Below, one piece after another: positions 7,956-16,064 of a stretch of 64,000 nt of DNA (position 1 is the stretch's first letter; each line of letters opens with the position of its first letter). The notes beneath the pieces were generated by a model. That model was given only the letters and a program-made list of their open reading frames with translations, searched no databases and had not been told where the DNA came from. The DNA is from Comamonas testosteroni (GTDB taxonomy: Bacteria > Pseudomonadota > Gammaproteobacteria > Burkholderiales > Burkholderiaceae_C). Position numbers and translations under genes: made by a program. The stretch is taken from the NCBI RefSeq assembly GCF_014076415.1, contig NZ_CP043568.1:3844001-3908000 (forward strand). The letters run 5' to 3'.

Positions 7956-8310
7956 GAGAACTCCAGTTTAATTATTGATAACTGTGACTTATCACTACCT
8001 AGAATCTAGTTGAAGATTCATAGGCAGCAGCGAGGATTTCATGGCGCAGAAAATCGTTGCTGCCGATTGATTCCCTTGAATTTTTCTGCGGTGCGGGTGA
8101 GTCGCTGAATGGAGAGCGGATGCACTGGTTTTTTTATTTACTCAGCGAATCGCATCTGAATTTATAACTTCGCGACATTTAGTTTACGACAATGTTGCGA
8201 AATTAATAAAATACAGCACTTTTTGGTGTTTTGTATATAATAACACCATGCATTAATTAAACAAATTTTCTGATGAATTTATGTATCAGTAAATATCGCT
8301 GATTTTTATT
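7956..8310. promoter_or_regulatory. AT-rich, palindrome-rich region upstream of the integrase
   Basis: No gene is visible in these 355 bp. Three inverted repeats are. One is an imperfect pair, GGCAGCA (8023-8029) with extensions matching TGCTGCC near 8064. The second is CGCGACATT (8171-8179) against AATGTTGCG (8191-8199). The third is a perfect GGTGTT (8225-8230) / AACACC (8242-8247) that brackets a TATAAT (8236-8241). The last looks like an operator over a promoter -10 box for the gene starting at 8311; no clear -35 box is seen. The others could serve the integrase promoter or a recombination site. Confidence 0.45.
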
Positions 8311-9015
8311 ATGTGCGCAGAGCATTATTCGCTGAATCATTGCCTGATTCCTGAGTTGAATCACCCGAGCAATTTGGCATTTCGCCGCCACCACCGCATC
8401 GTGCTGCTGCAGCGCTTTTTGCCGGTTCTGGCCGACATGCTCAGTGCGGAGCAGCTGGTTGATGTGTCGAGTGAGCTGGAGATGCTGTACTGGCCAGCAC
8501 TGGGACGTGCGCAAAGTCCGTGCTTCTTTGAAGTGCCTGCGTTTCTTGGCTCCGTGACCCCGGATCAGCCGATGGAGCCTGCGGTGGTGTTCGAGCGCTT
8601 GATGGCGTTGCCGTGTCCACCGTTGCCGTTGGATGTGGCCCCGGTGGCTTGCAACTTGGAGCGTCTGGGCAAGCAGCTGGATTTGTCAGCCGTCGAGCAA
8701 CTGCATCTGCTGTGCGCTTATCTGAATTACGGCGGTGGTGCGTGGCCGTATCTGCAGTTGCCAGAGCGTTCACAGCACGCTTTGCTGGCTACATGGTGGG
8801 CCACCGATCTGGCTGCGGTCAATGCCACGTTGAATGGCCGGTTGGGCACACTGCGCTTGCTGGAGCTGCCAAGCTGGCAGTACTCTGATGGCACGCAATC
8901 GCTGTGCTGCACATTGGCGGCGCTGCTGCCCATGTCTGCGGATGTGGTGCGGATTGTGAGCCAACACCATGCGACCGATGCCGCGTTGCTAAATGCTCTG
9001 CAGCACCTGCCGTAG
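8311..9015 (+). CDS. Hypothetical protein (234 aa)
   Basis: I do not recognise this 234-residue protein. It is Leu-rich and helical, without a signal peptide or membrane segment, and rather rich in Cys and Trp for its size. A helical pattern such as LDLSAVEQLHLLCAYL near residues 117-132 resembles N-terminal helical regions that precede AAA+ ATPase domains in some mobile-element proteins, but no Walker motifs follow. It could therefore be a stand-alone relative or a truncated form. No good ribosome-binding site precedes the ATG at 8311. It is followed by a clear terminator and preceded by a bracketed -10 box, so it forms a single-gene unit. Confidence 0.5.
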   Translation: MCAEHYSLNHCLIPELNHPSNLAFRRHHRIVLLQRFLPVLADMLSAEQLVDVSSELEMLYWPALGRAQSPCFFEVPAFLGSVTPDQPMEPAVVFERLMALPCPPLPLDVAPVACNLERLGKQLDLSAVEQLHLLCAYLNYGGGAWPYLQLPERSQHALLATWWATDLAAVNATLNGRLGTLRLLELPSWQYSDGTQSLCCTLAALLPMSADVVRIVSQHHATDAALLNALQHLP

Positions 9016-9071
9016 AACGCCTGCACTGGTGGTGTGAAGTCACTGCCACTTTGAATTCTTGATCTCTCCAT

Positions 9072-9097
9072 GGACCGCTTTGAAGGTCCTTTTTTTT
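9072..9097 (+). terminator. Rho-independent terminator
   Basis: GGACC (9072-9076) pairs with GGTCC (9085-9089) and is followed by eight T residues. It separates the 234-residue hypothetical gene from the next pair of genes. Confidence 0.75.
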
Positions 9098-9204
9098 ATC
9101 CGTTTCCACGCATGCGGAGGACAGTGCTCGCCCATGTGGGGCAGCGGTGTCGGTGGTTCGCACGTGGAGTTCTTGCGTCTGACGTTCAACCAAGGAGTAA
9201 TTCC

Positions 9205-9576
9205 ATGTCAGCAAATCCTTCTCAACCCACAGCAGCTCGCCGCATGACGTTGATGAGCAATGCCCCGCGCTTTGCTCTCGGCCAGATGGTCGCCACACCA
9301 GGCGCTTTGGCGCTGCTGGATCAAACCGGCTTTAGTGCGCTGGCATTGATCTCACGCCATGTGCATGGCGACTGGGGCGACTGCTGCGCCGAAGACAAAG
9401 CCACCAATGAGCTGTCGGTCCAGCAGGGCATGCGTGTGATGAGTGTCTACCGGCTGGTGGACGCCGAAAGACTGCAGCAGACGCCGCAAGACAAGCGCAG
9501 CAGCTTGCCCACGATCTGGATCATCACCGAAGCCAATCGCAGCGTGACCACGCTGCTCTTGCCGGAAGACTACTGA
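9205..9576 (+). CDS. Conserved ICE/plasmid-associated small protein
   Basis: The start at 9205 (MSANPSQPTAARRMTLMSNA) is chosen because AGGAG lies 7 nt upstream; the frame is open further back but without a ribosome-binding site. The 123-residue product belongs to a family often seen on plasmids and ICEs, recognised by ALGQMVATPGALALL (about residues 25-39), HVHGDWGD (about 51-58) and a C-terminal IWIITEANRSVTTLLLPEDY. Relatives are frequently mislabelled as type I restriction subunits; this one has no methylase motif. Its role is unknown. The stop overlaps the start of the cysteine peptidase gene (TGATG), which implies translational coupling. Confidence 0.72.
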   Translation: MSANPSQPTAARRMTLMSNAPRFALGQMVATPGALALLDQTGFSALALISRHVHGDWGDCCAEDKATNELSVQQGMRVMSVYRLVDAERLQQTPQDKRSSLPTIWIITEANRSVTTLLLPEDY

Positions 9577-10307
9577 TGGCGGCACGTGTATCTGGAATCG
9601 CTTACGGCTTCCAGCGCGTGCATGCGGCATTGCAGACCGGACATGTGCTGACCGTACAGCAACAGCGCCAAGAGCCGGTGCGCTGCTTCATGCAGCAGTC
9701 CATGCTTGATGGCGCTTGCGGCACGCATGTGCTGGCCATGATCTTGGTGATCTTCGATTTGGCCAAGGCCTCCGCCATGCACGACATGAGCCAGCGCAAG
9801 CATGGAGTGGCGGCTGCGGTCTGGAAAGCCTTCGGCCCCAAGTACTTTGCTGGCATTTACGCCAATGAGTGGGCAGAGTTAGTCAACAGCTTGGCTTTAC
9901 CACTGAAGCTGACGGCCAAGTACGGAGCCACAGAGCATGTAGATCGGCATGCATTGGATTGGCTGATGCGTGGCGAGTTGGTGGCGCTGGCTTTTGCATC
10001 AGTCAAGCATCAACGTACCAGGCATTGGGCGCTGGCAGTCGGCGTGGAAGGCATCGCAACTGGATCAAAGCATCAACCGCAGCGCATCTTGTTGCTGGAC
10101 CCTGGCGGTGGCGAACCGAGCTTCCAAGCATTCAATGCACGGCTGCGATTGCCGACCACGGGTCTTGGTAGTCGCCGCGCCAAGCAACTGCATCTGGCGG
10201 CTGATGGTGCCAAGCCATGGACGGTGTTCTGGCATTACGAATCGGAGTCGTGGACTGCGGAGCTGGTGCGACTGTTGGCAGCGGTGCGCGTGCGCAAGCT
10301 GCAGTGA
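9576..10307 (+). CDS. Predicted papain-like (C39-type) cysteine peptidase
   Basis: This 243-residue protein lacks a signal peptide and shows the order of active-site residues of the papain-like fold. Cys48 lies in DGACGTH, at the start of a hydrophobic helix. His150 is in RTRHWALAVGVE, followed by a beta strand. Asp175 is in ILLLDPGGG. The spacing resembles bacteriocin-processing C39 peptidases and related toxin domains. Substrate and role are unknown; a protease, deamidase or transglutaminase-like activity are all possible for the fold. It is translationally coupled to the conserved small protein upstream, which could be its partner or regulator. It ends just before the convergent XRE regulator. 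Confidence 0.55.
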   Translation: MAARVSGIAYGFQRVHAALQTGHVLTVQQQRQEPVRCFMQQSMLDGACGTHVLAMILVIFDLAKASAMHDMSQRKHGVAAAVWKAFGPKYFAGIYANEWAELVNSLALPLKLTAKYGATEHVDRHALDWLMRGELVALAFASVKHQRTRHWALAVGVEGIATGSKHQPQRILLLDPGGGEPSFQAFNARLRLPTTGLGSRRAKQLHLAADGAKPWTVFWHYESESWTAELVRLLAAVRVRKLQ

Positions 10308-10312
10308 CTGGC

Positions 10313-10708
10313 CTATGCTTTAGAGCGTTTGGCGCGGTGATCGGTGTCGATCGCTTTGGATGGCGCTGGAATTTTTTCGGCATGCGCCTGGTTGCGGCGG
10401 CGCAGTTCACCGCCTTGTGATGCCGGTGGCAGCGTGGCCGTCACGCCATCAAAGAGCTCTGCCAGCGTGATGCCCAAGCAGTGGCACAACGTGGCGAGCG
10501 TGAGCAGCGATGGATTGATGTGGCCGTTCTCCATCTTGGAGATACGCGAGCGCTCCACCTCGGCGTCATGCGCCAATTGTTCTTGCGACTTTTGCGCCAG
10601 CTCGCGGTAGCTGCGCAGCTTGGCCCCCAGTGCCTGTGTGACGGCATTGGGCAGCTTCACCACTGGCGTGGTGCTCAGCTGCGACGGGGCGGACTCCTTG
10701 GCTTTCAT
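10313..10708 (-). CDS. XRE-family transcriptional regulator
   Basis: This 131-residue protein has a lambda-repressor-type HTH at about residues 30-87, including SQEQLAHDAEVERSRISKME and PSLLTLATLCHCLGITLAEL. A basic tail follows. I chose the ATG at 10708 (MKAKESAPSQ) because upstream codons run through the intergenic palindrome; the ribosome-binding site is weak, so the start is not certain. It faces the lipoprotein-hydrolase cluster across a perfect 9-bp inverted repeat, and a repressor controlling itself and that cluster is the simplest reading. No ligand-binding or protease domain is present. Confidence 0.8.
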   Translation of the reverse strand: MKAKESAPSQLSTTPVVKLPNAVTQALGAKLRSYRELAQKSQEQLAHDAEVERSRISKMENGHINPSLLTLATLCHCLGITLAELFDGVTATLPPASQGGELRRRNQAHAEKIPAPSKAIDTDHRAKRSKA

Positions 10709-10749
10709 GGCCACAGAGGGTCTGCCAATGTGCTTTTTGAGCCAACGTC

Positions 10750-10786
10750 TTATACGACACAATGCTTTAAGATTTGAGTCGTATAA
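10750..10786. promoter_or_regulatory. Perfect inverted repeat in the divergent promoter region
   Basis: TTATACGAC (10750-10758) and GTCGTATAA (10778-10786) are perfect 9-bp arms separated by 19 bp. They lie between the XRE gene and the lipoprotein gene, and each arm includes a TATAA-like -10 core. Binding of the XRE protein here could shut both promoters. Confidence 0.65.
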
Positions 10787-10812
10787 AACACATAAAACAG
10801 GAGAGAGAAGTA

Positions 10813-11931
10813 ATGAGAAAGACTCTAATGAGTGGCGCATGCGCGGCTGCAGCCGTGCTTGCTGGATGTGGCAGCAAGACGCCAACTTGTGCGGATGCGG
10901 AGACAGTCAGCTTGGTCAAACAGATATACCAGCAGCAGTTTGACAAGCAGCACAAGGACATGAGCGAGGAGCGCCAAAAGCGCGTCCAGTTCACGGTCAA
11001 GGACACCGCTGTTACCCTTGAGAACATCACCACCGACGCCAGCAATCCCGACACTGGAAAAGCTATGTGCTCAGCACAGCTGACAACCGTCTTGCCGGAA
11101 GATGCTGTGAAAGCTGAGCCGCAGATGGAGCAATACATGCGGGCCATCTATGAACGGCAAGGTGCTGTATTGGAGGGCACCAAACTCCGTGGCAATGTGG
11201 AGTACACCGCGCAACGAACGGAAGACACAGGTGTACTGCAAGTTGCACTGAGCGGTTTCATGCCGTTCATGGGCTACTTCCATGACATAGCCATGGATCG
11301 CTATGACCGCATGCTGCGCGCACAAGCAGCAGCAAAGAAGTCAGTCGAGGCTCAAATGTCTGCCGCACCATCTGCCAGCATGGCTGAGATGGAAGCCGAG
11401 ACCGAAGGAGTACCTTCGGAGTCAGCGCCGTCAGCTGCAGCACCACAGCAGTCACAAGCGACGATCAACGAGCAAATCCAAGCCGCGCAGCCTGTACCTG
11501 GCCAGACGGCTGCAGTGCCCACGCTGTGTTCAGCCGACGAGACCCCGGTGTTTGCCTGCTCGACCGGCAAAAAGCGTGCATCGCTGTGCATGGCCAGCAG
11601 CGGTAGTCAGCTGACGTACCGACTGGCCCCGCTGGACGCAGCGCCAGAGATGGTCTACCCGGCGAATGCTGCGACTGCAAGCACCGCGTTCAAACAGGGC
11701 ACGCACACTGGCTCCACTGAGCAGGCACTGCCTTATGTATCGTTTGACAAGGGCAACTACCGCTATGTCGTGTATGGCCGGACAACCACGGAGCAAGGCA
11801 TCTTGGTAGAGCAAAGTGGCAAGCGCATTGCAGACCTGCACTGCCAAGGGGAGCGACTGTCTGAGCTGGGCATGTCGAAGATGCAAAGTTTGAGTCTGAA
11901 TCAAGACACGCGACCGTTGCAGCTCCCATAA
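10813..11931 (+). CDS. Predicted lipoprotein, unknown function
   Basis: The start at 10813 follows AGGAGAGA and gives a lipoprotein signal (MRKTLMSGACAAAAVLAGCG) with lipobox LAGC and Cys19 as the lipidation site. The 372-residue mature-type protein has a mixed first half (about residues 25-170). An Ala/Pro/Ser/Gln-rich linker follows at about 190-235, then a Cys-containing C-terminal domain (LCSADETPVFACSTGKKRASLC at about 237-258, first part shown by position only) that may form disulfides. It is the first gene of the cluster of exported hydrolases and faces the XRE regulator. I cannot assign a function; an envelope-anchored partner of the hydrolases is a reasonable guess. Confidence 0.7.
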   Translation: MRKTLMSGACAAAAVLAGCGSKTPTCADAETVSLVKQIYQQQFDKQHKDMSEERQKRVQFTVKDTAVTLENITTDASNPDTGKAMCSAQLTTVLPEDAVKAEPQMEQYMRAIYERQGAVLEGTKLRGNVEYTAQRTEDTGVLQVALSGFMPFMGYFHDIAMDRYDRMLRAQAAAKKSVEAQMSAAPSASMAEMEAETEGVPSESAPSAAAPQQSQATINEQIQAAQPVPGQTAAVPTLCSADETPVFACSTGKKRASLCMASSGSQLTYRLAPLDAAPEMVYPANAATASTAFKQGTHTGSTEQALPYVSFDKGNYRYVVYGRTTTEQGILVEQSGKRIADLHCQGERLSELGMSKMQSLSLNQDTRPLQLP

Positions 11932-12043
11932 ATCCGCAGCAGTGGCATTCAAGCCTCAATCATGCCCGTTTGTGCCGTGCCGACTTGCTCAGCCAGTGCT
12001 GCAATGGGCATGATTTCAGAAAAATAGAGAAAGAGAGTGAGAC

Positions 12044-12850
12044 ATGATCTCCAAGCCTATTGCTCCAGCCTTCAAGCACCTCTGGCGAAGCTTCTGTGCA
12101 GGTGCGGCTTTAATGGCCGCGACATTTGCAGTACATGCCCAGGGCTCCACATTCAAGCTTCCGACTCGCGAAGGGGTGAGCACCACGGTGTTTTGGAAAG
12201 CGACTCCGGATGCCAAAGCCACGGTGCTACTGTTTCCCGGTGGTGGCGGTGGCTATGGGCGGGTGGAAAACGGCAAAGCCACTAGCAGCAATTTTTTGGT
12301 GCGCTCAGCGCCGTACTTCACAGCCAACGGCTTCAATGTGGCAATCCTTGGCCGCCCCAACGGCAAGGAGCTGGACTTTGCGGACAGAGTCACGGCCGAG
12401 CACATGACGGACCTCGCCAAAGTGCTGGAGTTCGTGAAGCAAAAAAGCGACCGTCCTGTCTGGCTCGTTGGCACCAGCCGGGGCACGGTGTCAGCGACGG
12501 CCATGGCGATCAAGGTGCCCGATCCGGCCATCGCCGGCCTGGTGCTGACCTCCAGCATCGTGCGCTATGCCACCCCTGGTGCTGTGCCGCTCCAGGACCT
12601 GAAAGCCATCCAAATGCCGGTGCTGGTCTACCACCATGCCAAGGATGCTTGCAGGCACTGCCAGCCGGTGGAAACGTCCTGGATTCTCAAGGGGCTGAGC
12701 AATGCGCCCGTCAAGAAACTGATGATGGTGGATGGCGGCTCCGACCCCACTGGCGATGAATGCGATGCGCAGCACTGGCATGGCTTTATCGGCATGGAGC
12801 GTGAAGCGGTGGATCAGATCGCAGGCTGGATCAGAAATCCAGTGAACTAA
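12044..12850 (+). CDS. Exported alpha/beta hydrolase
   Basis: This 268-residue protein has an N-terminal signal peptide (hydrophobic residues about 18-30, cleavage likely after HAQ at 33). It has an alpha/beta-hydrolase fold: a Gly-rich oxyanion-type loop FPGGGGGYG (about 64-72), nucleophile Ser145 in GTSRG, a probable acid at Asp201 (HHAKD) and His246 in HWHGF. It would act as an esterase or peptidase-like hydrolase in the periplasm or outside the cell; substrate unknown. Cys203, Cys206 and Cys240 may form disulfides. The gene lies 112 bp after the lipoprotein gene, with a GAGTGAG-type ribosome-binding site. Confidence 0.75.
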   Translation: MISKPIAPAFKHLWRSFCAGAALMAATFAVHAQGSTFKLPTREGVSTTVFWKATPDAKATVLLFPGGGGGYGRVENGKATSSNFLVRSAPYFTANGFNVAILGRPNGKELDFADRVTAEHMTDLAKVLEFVKQKSDRPVWLVGTSRGTVSATAMAIKVPDPAIAGLVLTSSIVRYATPGAVPLQDLKAIQMPVLVYHHAKDACRHCQPVETSWILKGLSNAPVKKLMMVDGGSDPTGDECDAQHWHGFIGMEREAVDQIAGWIRNPVN

Positions 12851-12946
12851 GCCAACAAGGCTGTCCACGTCACTCGTCTTCGCTGGCTCAGCGGATGTGC
12901 CGGTGGGCAAGCCTCTATCCAAAAGCAAAGATAACAAGAGAGCAAC

Positions 12947-14131
12947 ATGAACACAAAGCGTTGTATGCACACGCTGACGGCCACTGCAATCGCCGTGCTG
13001 TCGGCCTTCTCGGTGCAGTTCGGTTATGCACAGAACAACCCTGTGGCCGGTAACGGCGGAGCTTCCGCACCAGACGATTGGCTACTGACGCCCAAAGGGC
13101 CAAAGTGGTGGTATCAAACCATCCCGAGTCCGCAGCCTAAAGCGTTGAACGTCAGATCAGCCAAAGCGGCTGAGCAAACCGTCATCAATGAAGCCCGCAC
13201 GCTGATGGCCAATCGTCCGGCCAAGGCTTTTGCATTGCTTGATGGTGACAACGTGCTGCACACCGAATTCAAAGCGCCCGCCGATGCCAATTCATTGTTT
13301 TTTGGCTTCTCGATGGGGAAGACGGTCACAGCCATGGCAGTTGGTCGAGCCATTTGCGCTGGCAAGCTCAGTCTGCAAACCAAAGCCAGTGAGTTGATAC
13401 CGAAATTACAGGGCAAGGCTCTTGGCGAAGCGACAGTCCATGATCTGTTGCGCATGTCGTCCGGCACGGCCCAGATCAATGCGGACAGCACCATTTGGAA
13501 CAAGGAGCAGGTTCAAGACTGGAGAGTCGGTCTGCTGAACCTGGAGGACCTGGTTTCGTCAGACCCAGTGACGCAAGCTGCCCGTGGTGTGTTCTCGACA
13601 TACAAACCAGGCGAAGTCTTTGCATACAAGTCCACCGACCCCCTGACGCTGGGTATCATGGTCAGCCGCGCTACGAACACGCCTTGGAACCAGTGGATTC
13701 AGGAGCAAGTCCTCAATCCTATGGGGGCAGCGCATGCTGGTCTCTACGTCCAAGATCGGGCGCAGAACGGTCTTGCAGATTCCGGCATGCGCTTGCGCCT
13801 TGAAGACTGGATGCGCTTTGCGGTGTGGGTCAAAGAATCATCCAAGCAGCAAGACTGCTTTGGTGACTTCGTGCGCACAGCCATGAGCAAGCAAATCGCC
13901 AATGGCACAACACCGGCCACGCGCAAGAACGGCAAGCTGTTTGCCAGCTACGGCTACCTCACTTGGACCGACAACGACATTGCGCCGAACACGGCTTGGG
14001 CTGTCGGCTGGGGCGGCCAGCGTATCGGCTGGAACAAGGGCAACGACCGCATGGTGCTGGTATTTTCCAATGAGGAGTCATGGCTAGCCGATGCATATGT
14101 GCTGGCCAAGAACTGGGGGCAACTGCAATGA
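12947..14131 (+). CDS. Exported serine hydrolase, beta-lactamase class C fold
   Basis: The 394-residue protein has a signal peptide (cleavage likely after GYAQ, about residue 29). It carries the penicillin-binding/class C motifs: SxxK as S122-MGK125 (FGFSMGKTV) and YxS as Y227-K-S229 (FAYKSTDP). A later Gly-rich strand, WAVGWGGQRI, may replace the usual HxG/KTG box. Relatives include esterases, D-amino-acid hydrolases and 6-aminohexanoate-oligomer hydrolase-like enzymes, so activity on antibiotics should not be assumed. It is the third gene of the exported-enzyme cluster. Its stop overlaps the start of the next gene (ATGA), which shows translational coupling. Confidence 0.78.
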   Translation: MNTKRCMHTLTATAIAVLSAFSVQFGYAQNNPVAGNGGASAPDDWLLTPKGPKWWYQTIPSPQPKALNVRSAKAAEQTVINEARTLMANRPAKAFALLDGDNVLHTEFKAPADANSLFFGFSMGKTVTAMAVGRAICAGKLSLQTKASELIPKLQGKALGEATVHDLLRMSSGTAQINADSTIWNKEQVQDWRVGLLNLEDLVSSDPVTQAARGVFSTYKPGEVFAYKSTDPLTLGIMVSRATNTPWNQWIQEQVLNPMGAAHAGLYVQDRAQNGLADSGMRLRLEDWMRFAVWVKESSKQQDCFGDFVRTAMSKQIANGTTPATRKNGKLFASYGYLTWTDNDIAPNTAWAVGWGGQRIGWNKGNDRMVLVFSNEESWLADAYVLAKNWGQLQ

Positions 14132-15183
14132 GCTTTAGTCACCTCCCCAAAAACATGTCCGGCAAATGTGTTCAGGCTCTGCTGGCTTCGGTTCTTGGTA
14201 TCGTAGCTGCCAGCAGTCACGCCGAGCCATTTGATGATCTCAGCGCAGGCCAAACCGGCCGCATTGAGTTCAACTCCAAGACACCAGACCATCGCTGGGC
14301 ACTAATACGTGGCCGGTTAGGGGCAGATACCCCCATCTTTGGTGATCTGCTGATGCCAGCCAATGCGCTGGGCAAAGTTCCGGCAGTGGTGTTTTCTCAC
14401 GGCAGCGAAGGTGTCAGCAGCCTGTACTTCGATGTATGGGCCAAAGCACTCAACGCGGCAGGCTATGCAGTCTTTGTTGTTGACAGCTTCAAGCCTCGTA
14501 ACGAAGAGCGGGTCACGGGCGCTACCAAGCAACTGACATGGAACACCACTGCCAATCTGGCGGATGCGCTGTACGCCCTCAAGCTGCTGGCAACTCATCC
14601 GCAAATCGATAGCCAGCGTATCTATCACATGGGCTGGTCACGGGGTGGGCAAGCCGTGCTGGACGCTGCATGGCCTACCTACCAGCAGCACGTTGTGCCA
14701 GTTACGGTGAAGTGGGCTGGCAGCATTGCGGTCTATCCCGGCTGCAATATGCGCTACCGTGTCGATCAGCACAGCAAACTGCCGTCGCCGCTGCTGATGT
14801 TGCTGGGTGAGAAAGACGATATGACATTGCCCAAGCCATGCATGGAGTTGGCCGATGAACTGGCGGTCAACGGCAATCCGGTCACGTACAAGGTCTACGT
14901 GGGCGCTACGCATGTTTTTGACCGACTCAACCAGAAGTGGGCGCAGTACCGGGAAGGCAACTACAACAAGTGCTCGATGGACGTGCGCATGCCCTATGGC
15001 GCCAACGATCGTTCCTGGGGCCCGGCACATGACAAGTATTCCGGCAAGACCTTCACTGACGTGAATGAGTGGAACGGCTTTCTGATAACCTGCCAACAGG
15101 CATCGTTCATCAACATAGAGAGCAACGACAAGGCCAGGGAGCAAGCTATCAAGGATGTGCTGGCATTCCTGTCGACACGCTAG
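14128..15183 (+). CDS. Exported dienelactone-hydrolase-family protein
   Basis: I place the start at 14128, overlapping the stop of the serine hydrolase gene, which gives a clean signal peptide (residues about 14-32, ending SSHAEP). The 351-residue product shows a dienelactone-hydrolase-type alpha/beta fold: VVFSHGSEG (about 87-95), nucleophile Ser171 in GWSRGG, an acid in LGEKDD, and His in GATHVFDR. The usual dienelactone hydrolase nucleophile is Cys; here it is Ser, so an esterase or peptidase-like role is more likely than the classic enzyme. It ends the four-gene exported cluster. Three different hydrolases with signal peptides in a row suggest degradation of a polymer or other external compound. 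Confidence 0.75.
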   Translation: MSFSHLPKNMSGKCVQALLASVLGIVAASSHAEPFDDLSAGQTGRIEFNSKTPDHRWALIRGRLGADTPIFGDLLMPANALGKVPAVVFSHGSEGVSSLYFDVWAKALNAAGYAVFVVDSFKPRNEERVTGATKQLTWNTTANLADALYALKLLATHPQIDSQRIYHMGWSRGGQAVLDAAWPTYQQHVVPVTVKWAGSIAVYPGCNMRYRVDQHSKLPSPLLMLLGEKDDMTLPKPCMELADELAVNGNPVTYKVYVGATHVFDRLNQKWAQYREGNYNKCSMDVRMPYGANDRSWGPAHDKYSGKTFTDVNEWNGFLITCQQASFINIESNDKAREQAIKDVLAFLSTR

Positions 15184-15238
15184 GTGCCTCCCCGCCAGCA
15201 CTGCCTAGACATGTCATGCGACTTACCGCTAAAGAAAA

Positions 15239-15556
15239 TTAAGCGGAAGTCTGGGGGCCAATGTGCATCTGCAGGCCCAATGCATGCATCACCTTCATGA
15301 CGGTGGACAGGCTGGGGTTGCCTTGCTCGCCAAGCGACTTGTACAGGCCCTCACGGGTGAGGCCGGTATCTTTGGCAAGCTGCATCATGCCGCGAGCGCG
15401 GGCAATGTCGCCAAGAGCTTTGGCGAACACAGATGCATCATCTGGCGCCTGCTCCAGGCAGGCTTGTAGATAGGCCGCGCAATCCTCATCGGACTGCAGA
15501 TACTCGGCGGCATCAAAAGGCTTGATGCCCAGCTTTTCATAGGTAGCACGGTTCAT
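15239..15556 (-). CDS. HigA-type antitoxin
   Basis: This 105-residue protein has an HTH at about residues 55-98 (GMMQLAKDTGLTREGLYKSL, then PSLSTVMKVMHALGLQM), typical of addiction-module antidote proteins. It lies 4 bp after the toxin gene on the same strand; toxin-first order is typical of higBA-like pairs. It should neutralise the toxin and repress the operon through the palindrome at the toxin start. No truncation is seen. Confidence 0.85.
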   Translation of the reverse strand: MNRATYEKLGIKPFDAAEYLQSDEDCAAYLQACLEQAPDDASVFAKALGDIARARGMMQLAKDTGLTREGLYKSLGEQGNPSLSTVMKVMHALGLQMHIGPQTSA

Positions 15557-15560
15557 AGCT

Positions 15561-15857
15561 TTACCCTTTCAAGTCTTTGACCATCGCCTGAGCCTTGGCA
15601 ATGTCTTTTTGCTGGGTGGACTTGTCGCCACCACCAAGCGCAACAACAACCACATCTCCATCGCGCCAGCAGTACACGCGGTAGCCGGGGCCAGAGTCGA
15701 TGCGCAACTCGGTCACTTCGCCTCCAACAGGCTTGCAGTCACCCCAATTTCCGAGCGACAGCCGAGTGAGTCGAGCTAAAACCTGTCGCTGGCCCACTTT
15801 GTCGCGCAGGGCCTGGAGCCAACCGTCAAAGGCCGCAGTACGTAGAACTTGGATCAT
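15561..15857 (-). CDS. RelE/HigB-type toxin
   Basis: This 98-residue protein has the features of the 'addiction module killer' branch of RelE/ParE toxins: VLRTAAFDGWLQALRD at the N-terminus, ELRIDSGPGYRVYCWRDGD in the central strands and a C-terminal STQQKDIAKAQAMVKDL helix. RelE-like members cut mRNA on the ribosome. It is the first gene of a two-gene unit with the antitoxin 4 bp downstream. Such pairs commonly stabilise integrative elements. Confidence 0.85.
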   Translation of the reverse strand: MIQVLRTAAFDGWLQALRDKVGQRQVLARLTRLSLGNWGDCKPVGGEVTELRIDSGPGYRVYCWRDGDVVVVALGGGDKSTQQKDIAKAQAMVKDLKG

Positions 15858-15860
15858 TTT

Positions 15861-15876
15861 GTGAACTACAGTTTAC
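15861..15876. promoter_or_regulatory. Probable autoregulatory operator of the toxin-antitoxin pair
   Basis: The sequence GTGAACTACAGTTTAC is an imperfect palindrome with AACT/AGTT cores, 3 bp upstream of the toxin start codon. This is where the antitoxin or its complex would be expected to bind. Confidence 0.45.
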
Positions 15877-16064
15877 ATCATTCAATAGAAATACGCTTGA
15901 CAGACGAAGTCCGGGAAGCGCTGAAGACGCTTGTAGGCCAACATGGCTCCCCAGCATGAAGCTCAATTCCATCAAATATATTCATACTTTATTAATTTGG
16001 TTTCGGTTAACGTAACTGAATTTATTTTCATAAGACTGCGTTTTTCACAATAAAAATTTAATAA

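Noticed and set aside
9205..9576. Restriction methylase subunit annotation for the small ICE protein
   Set aside because: Relatives carry that name, but the protein is 123 residues with no SAM-binding or NPPY/F motif.
12947..14131. Beta-lactamase resistance gene
   Set aside because: The SxxK and YxS motifs define the broad class C-like hydrolase family, which is mostly esterases and peptidases; nothing specific to lactamases is seen.
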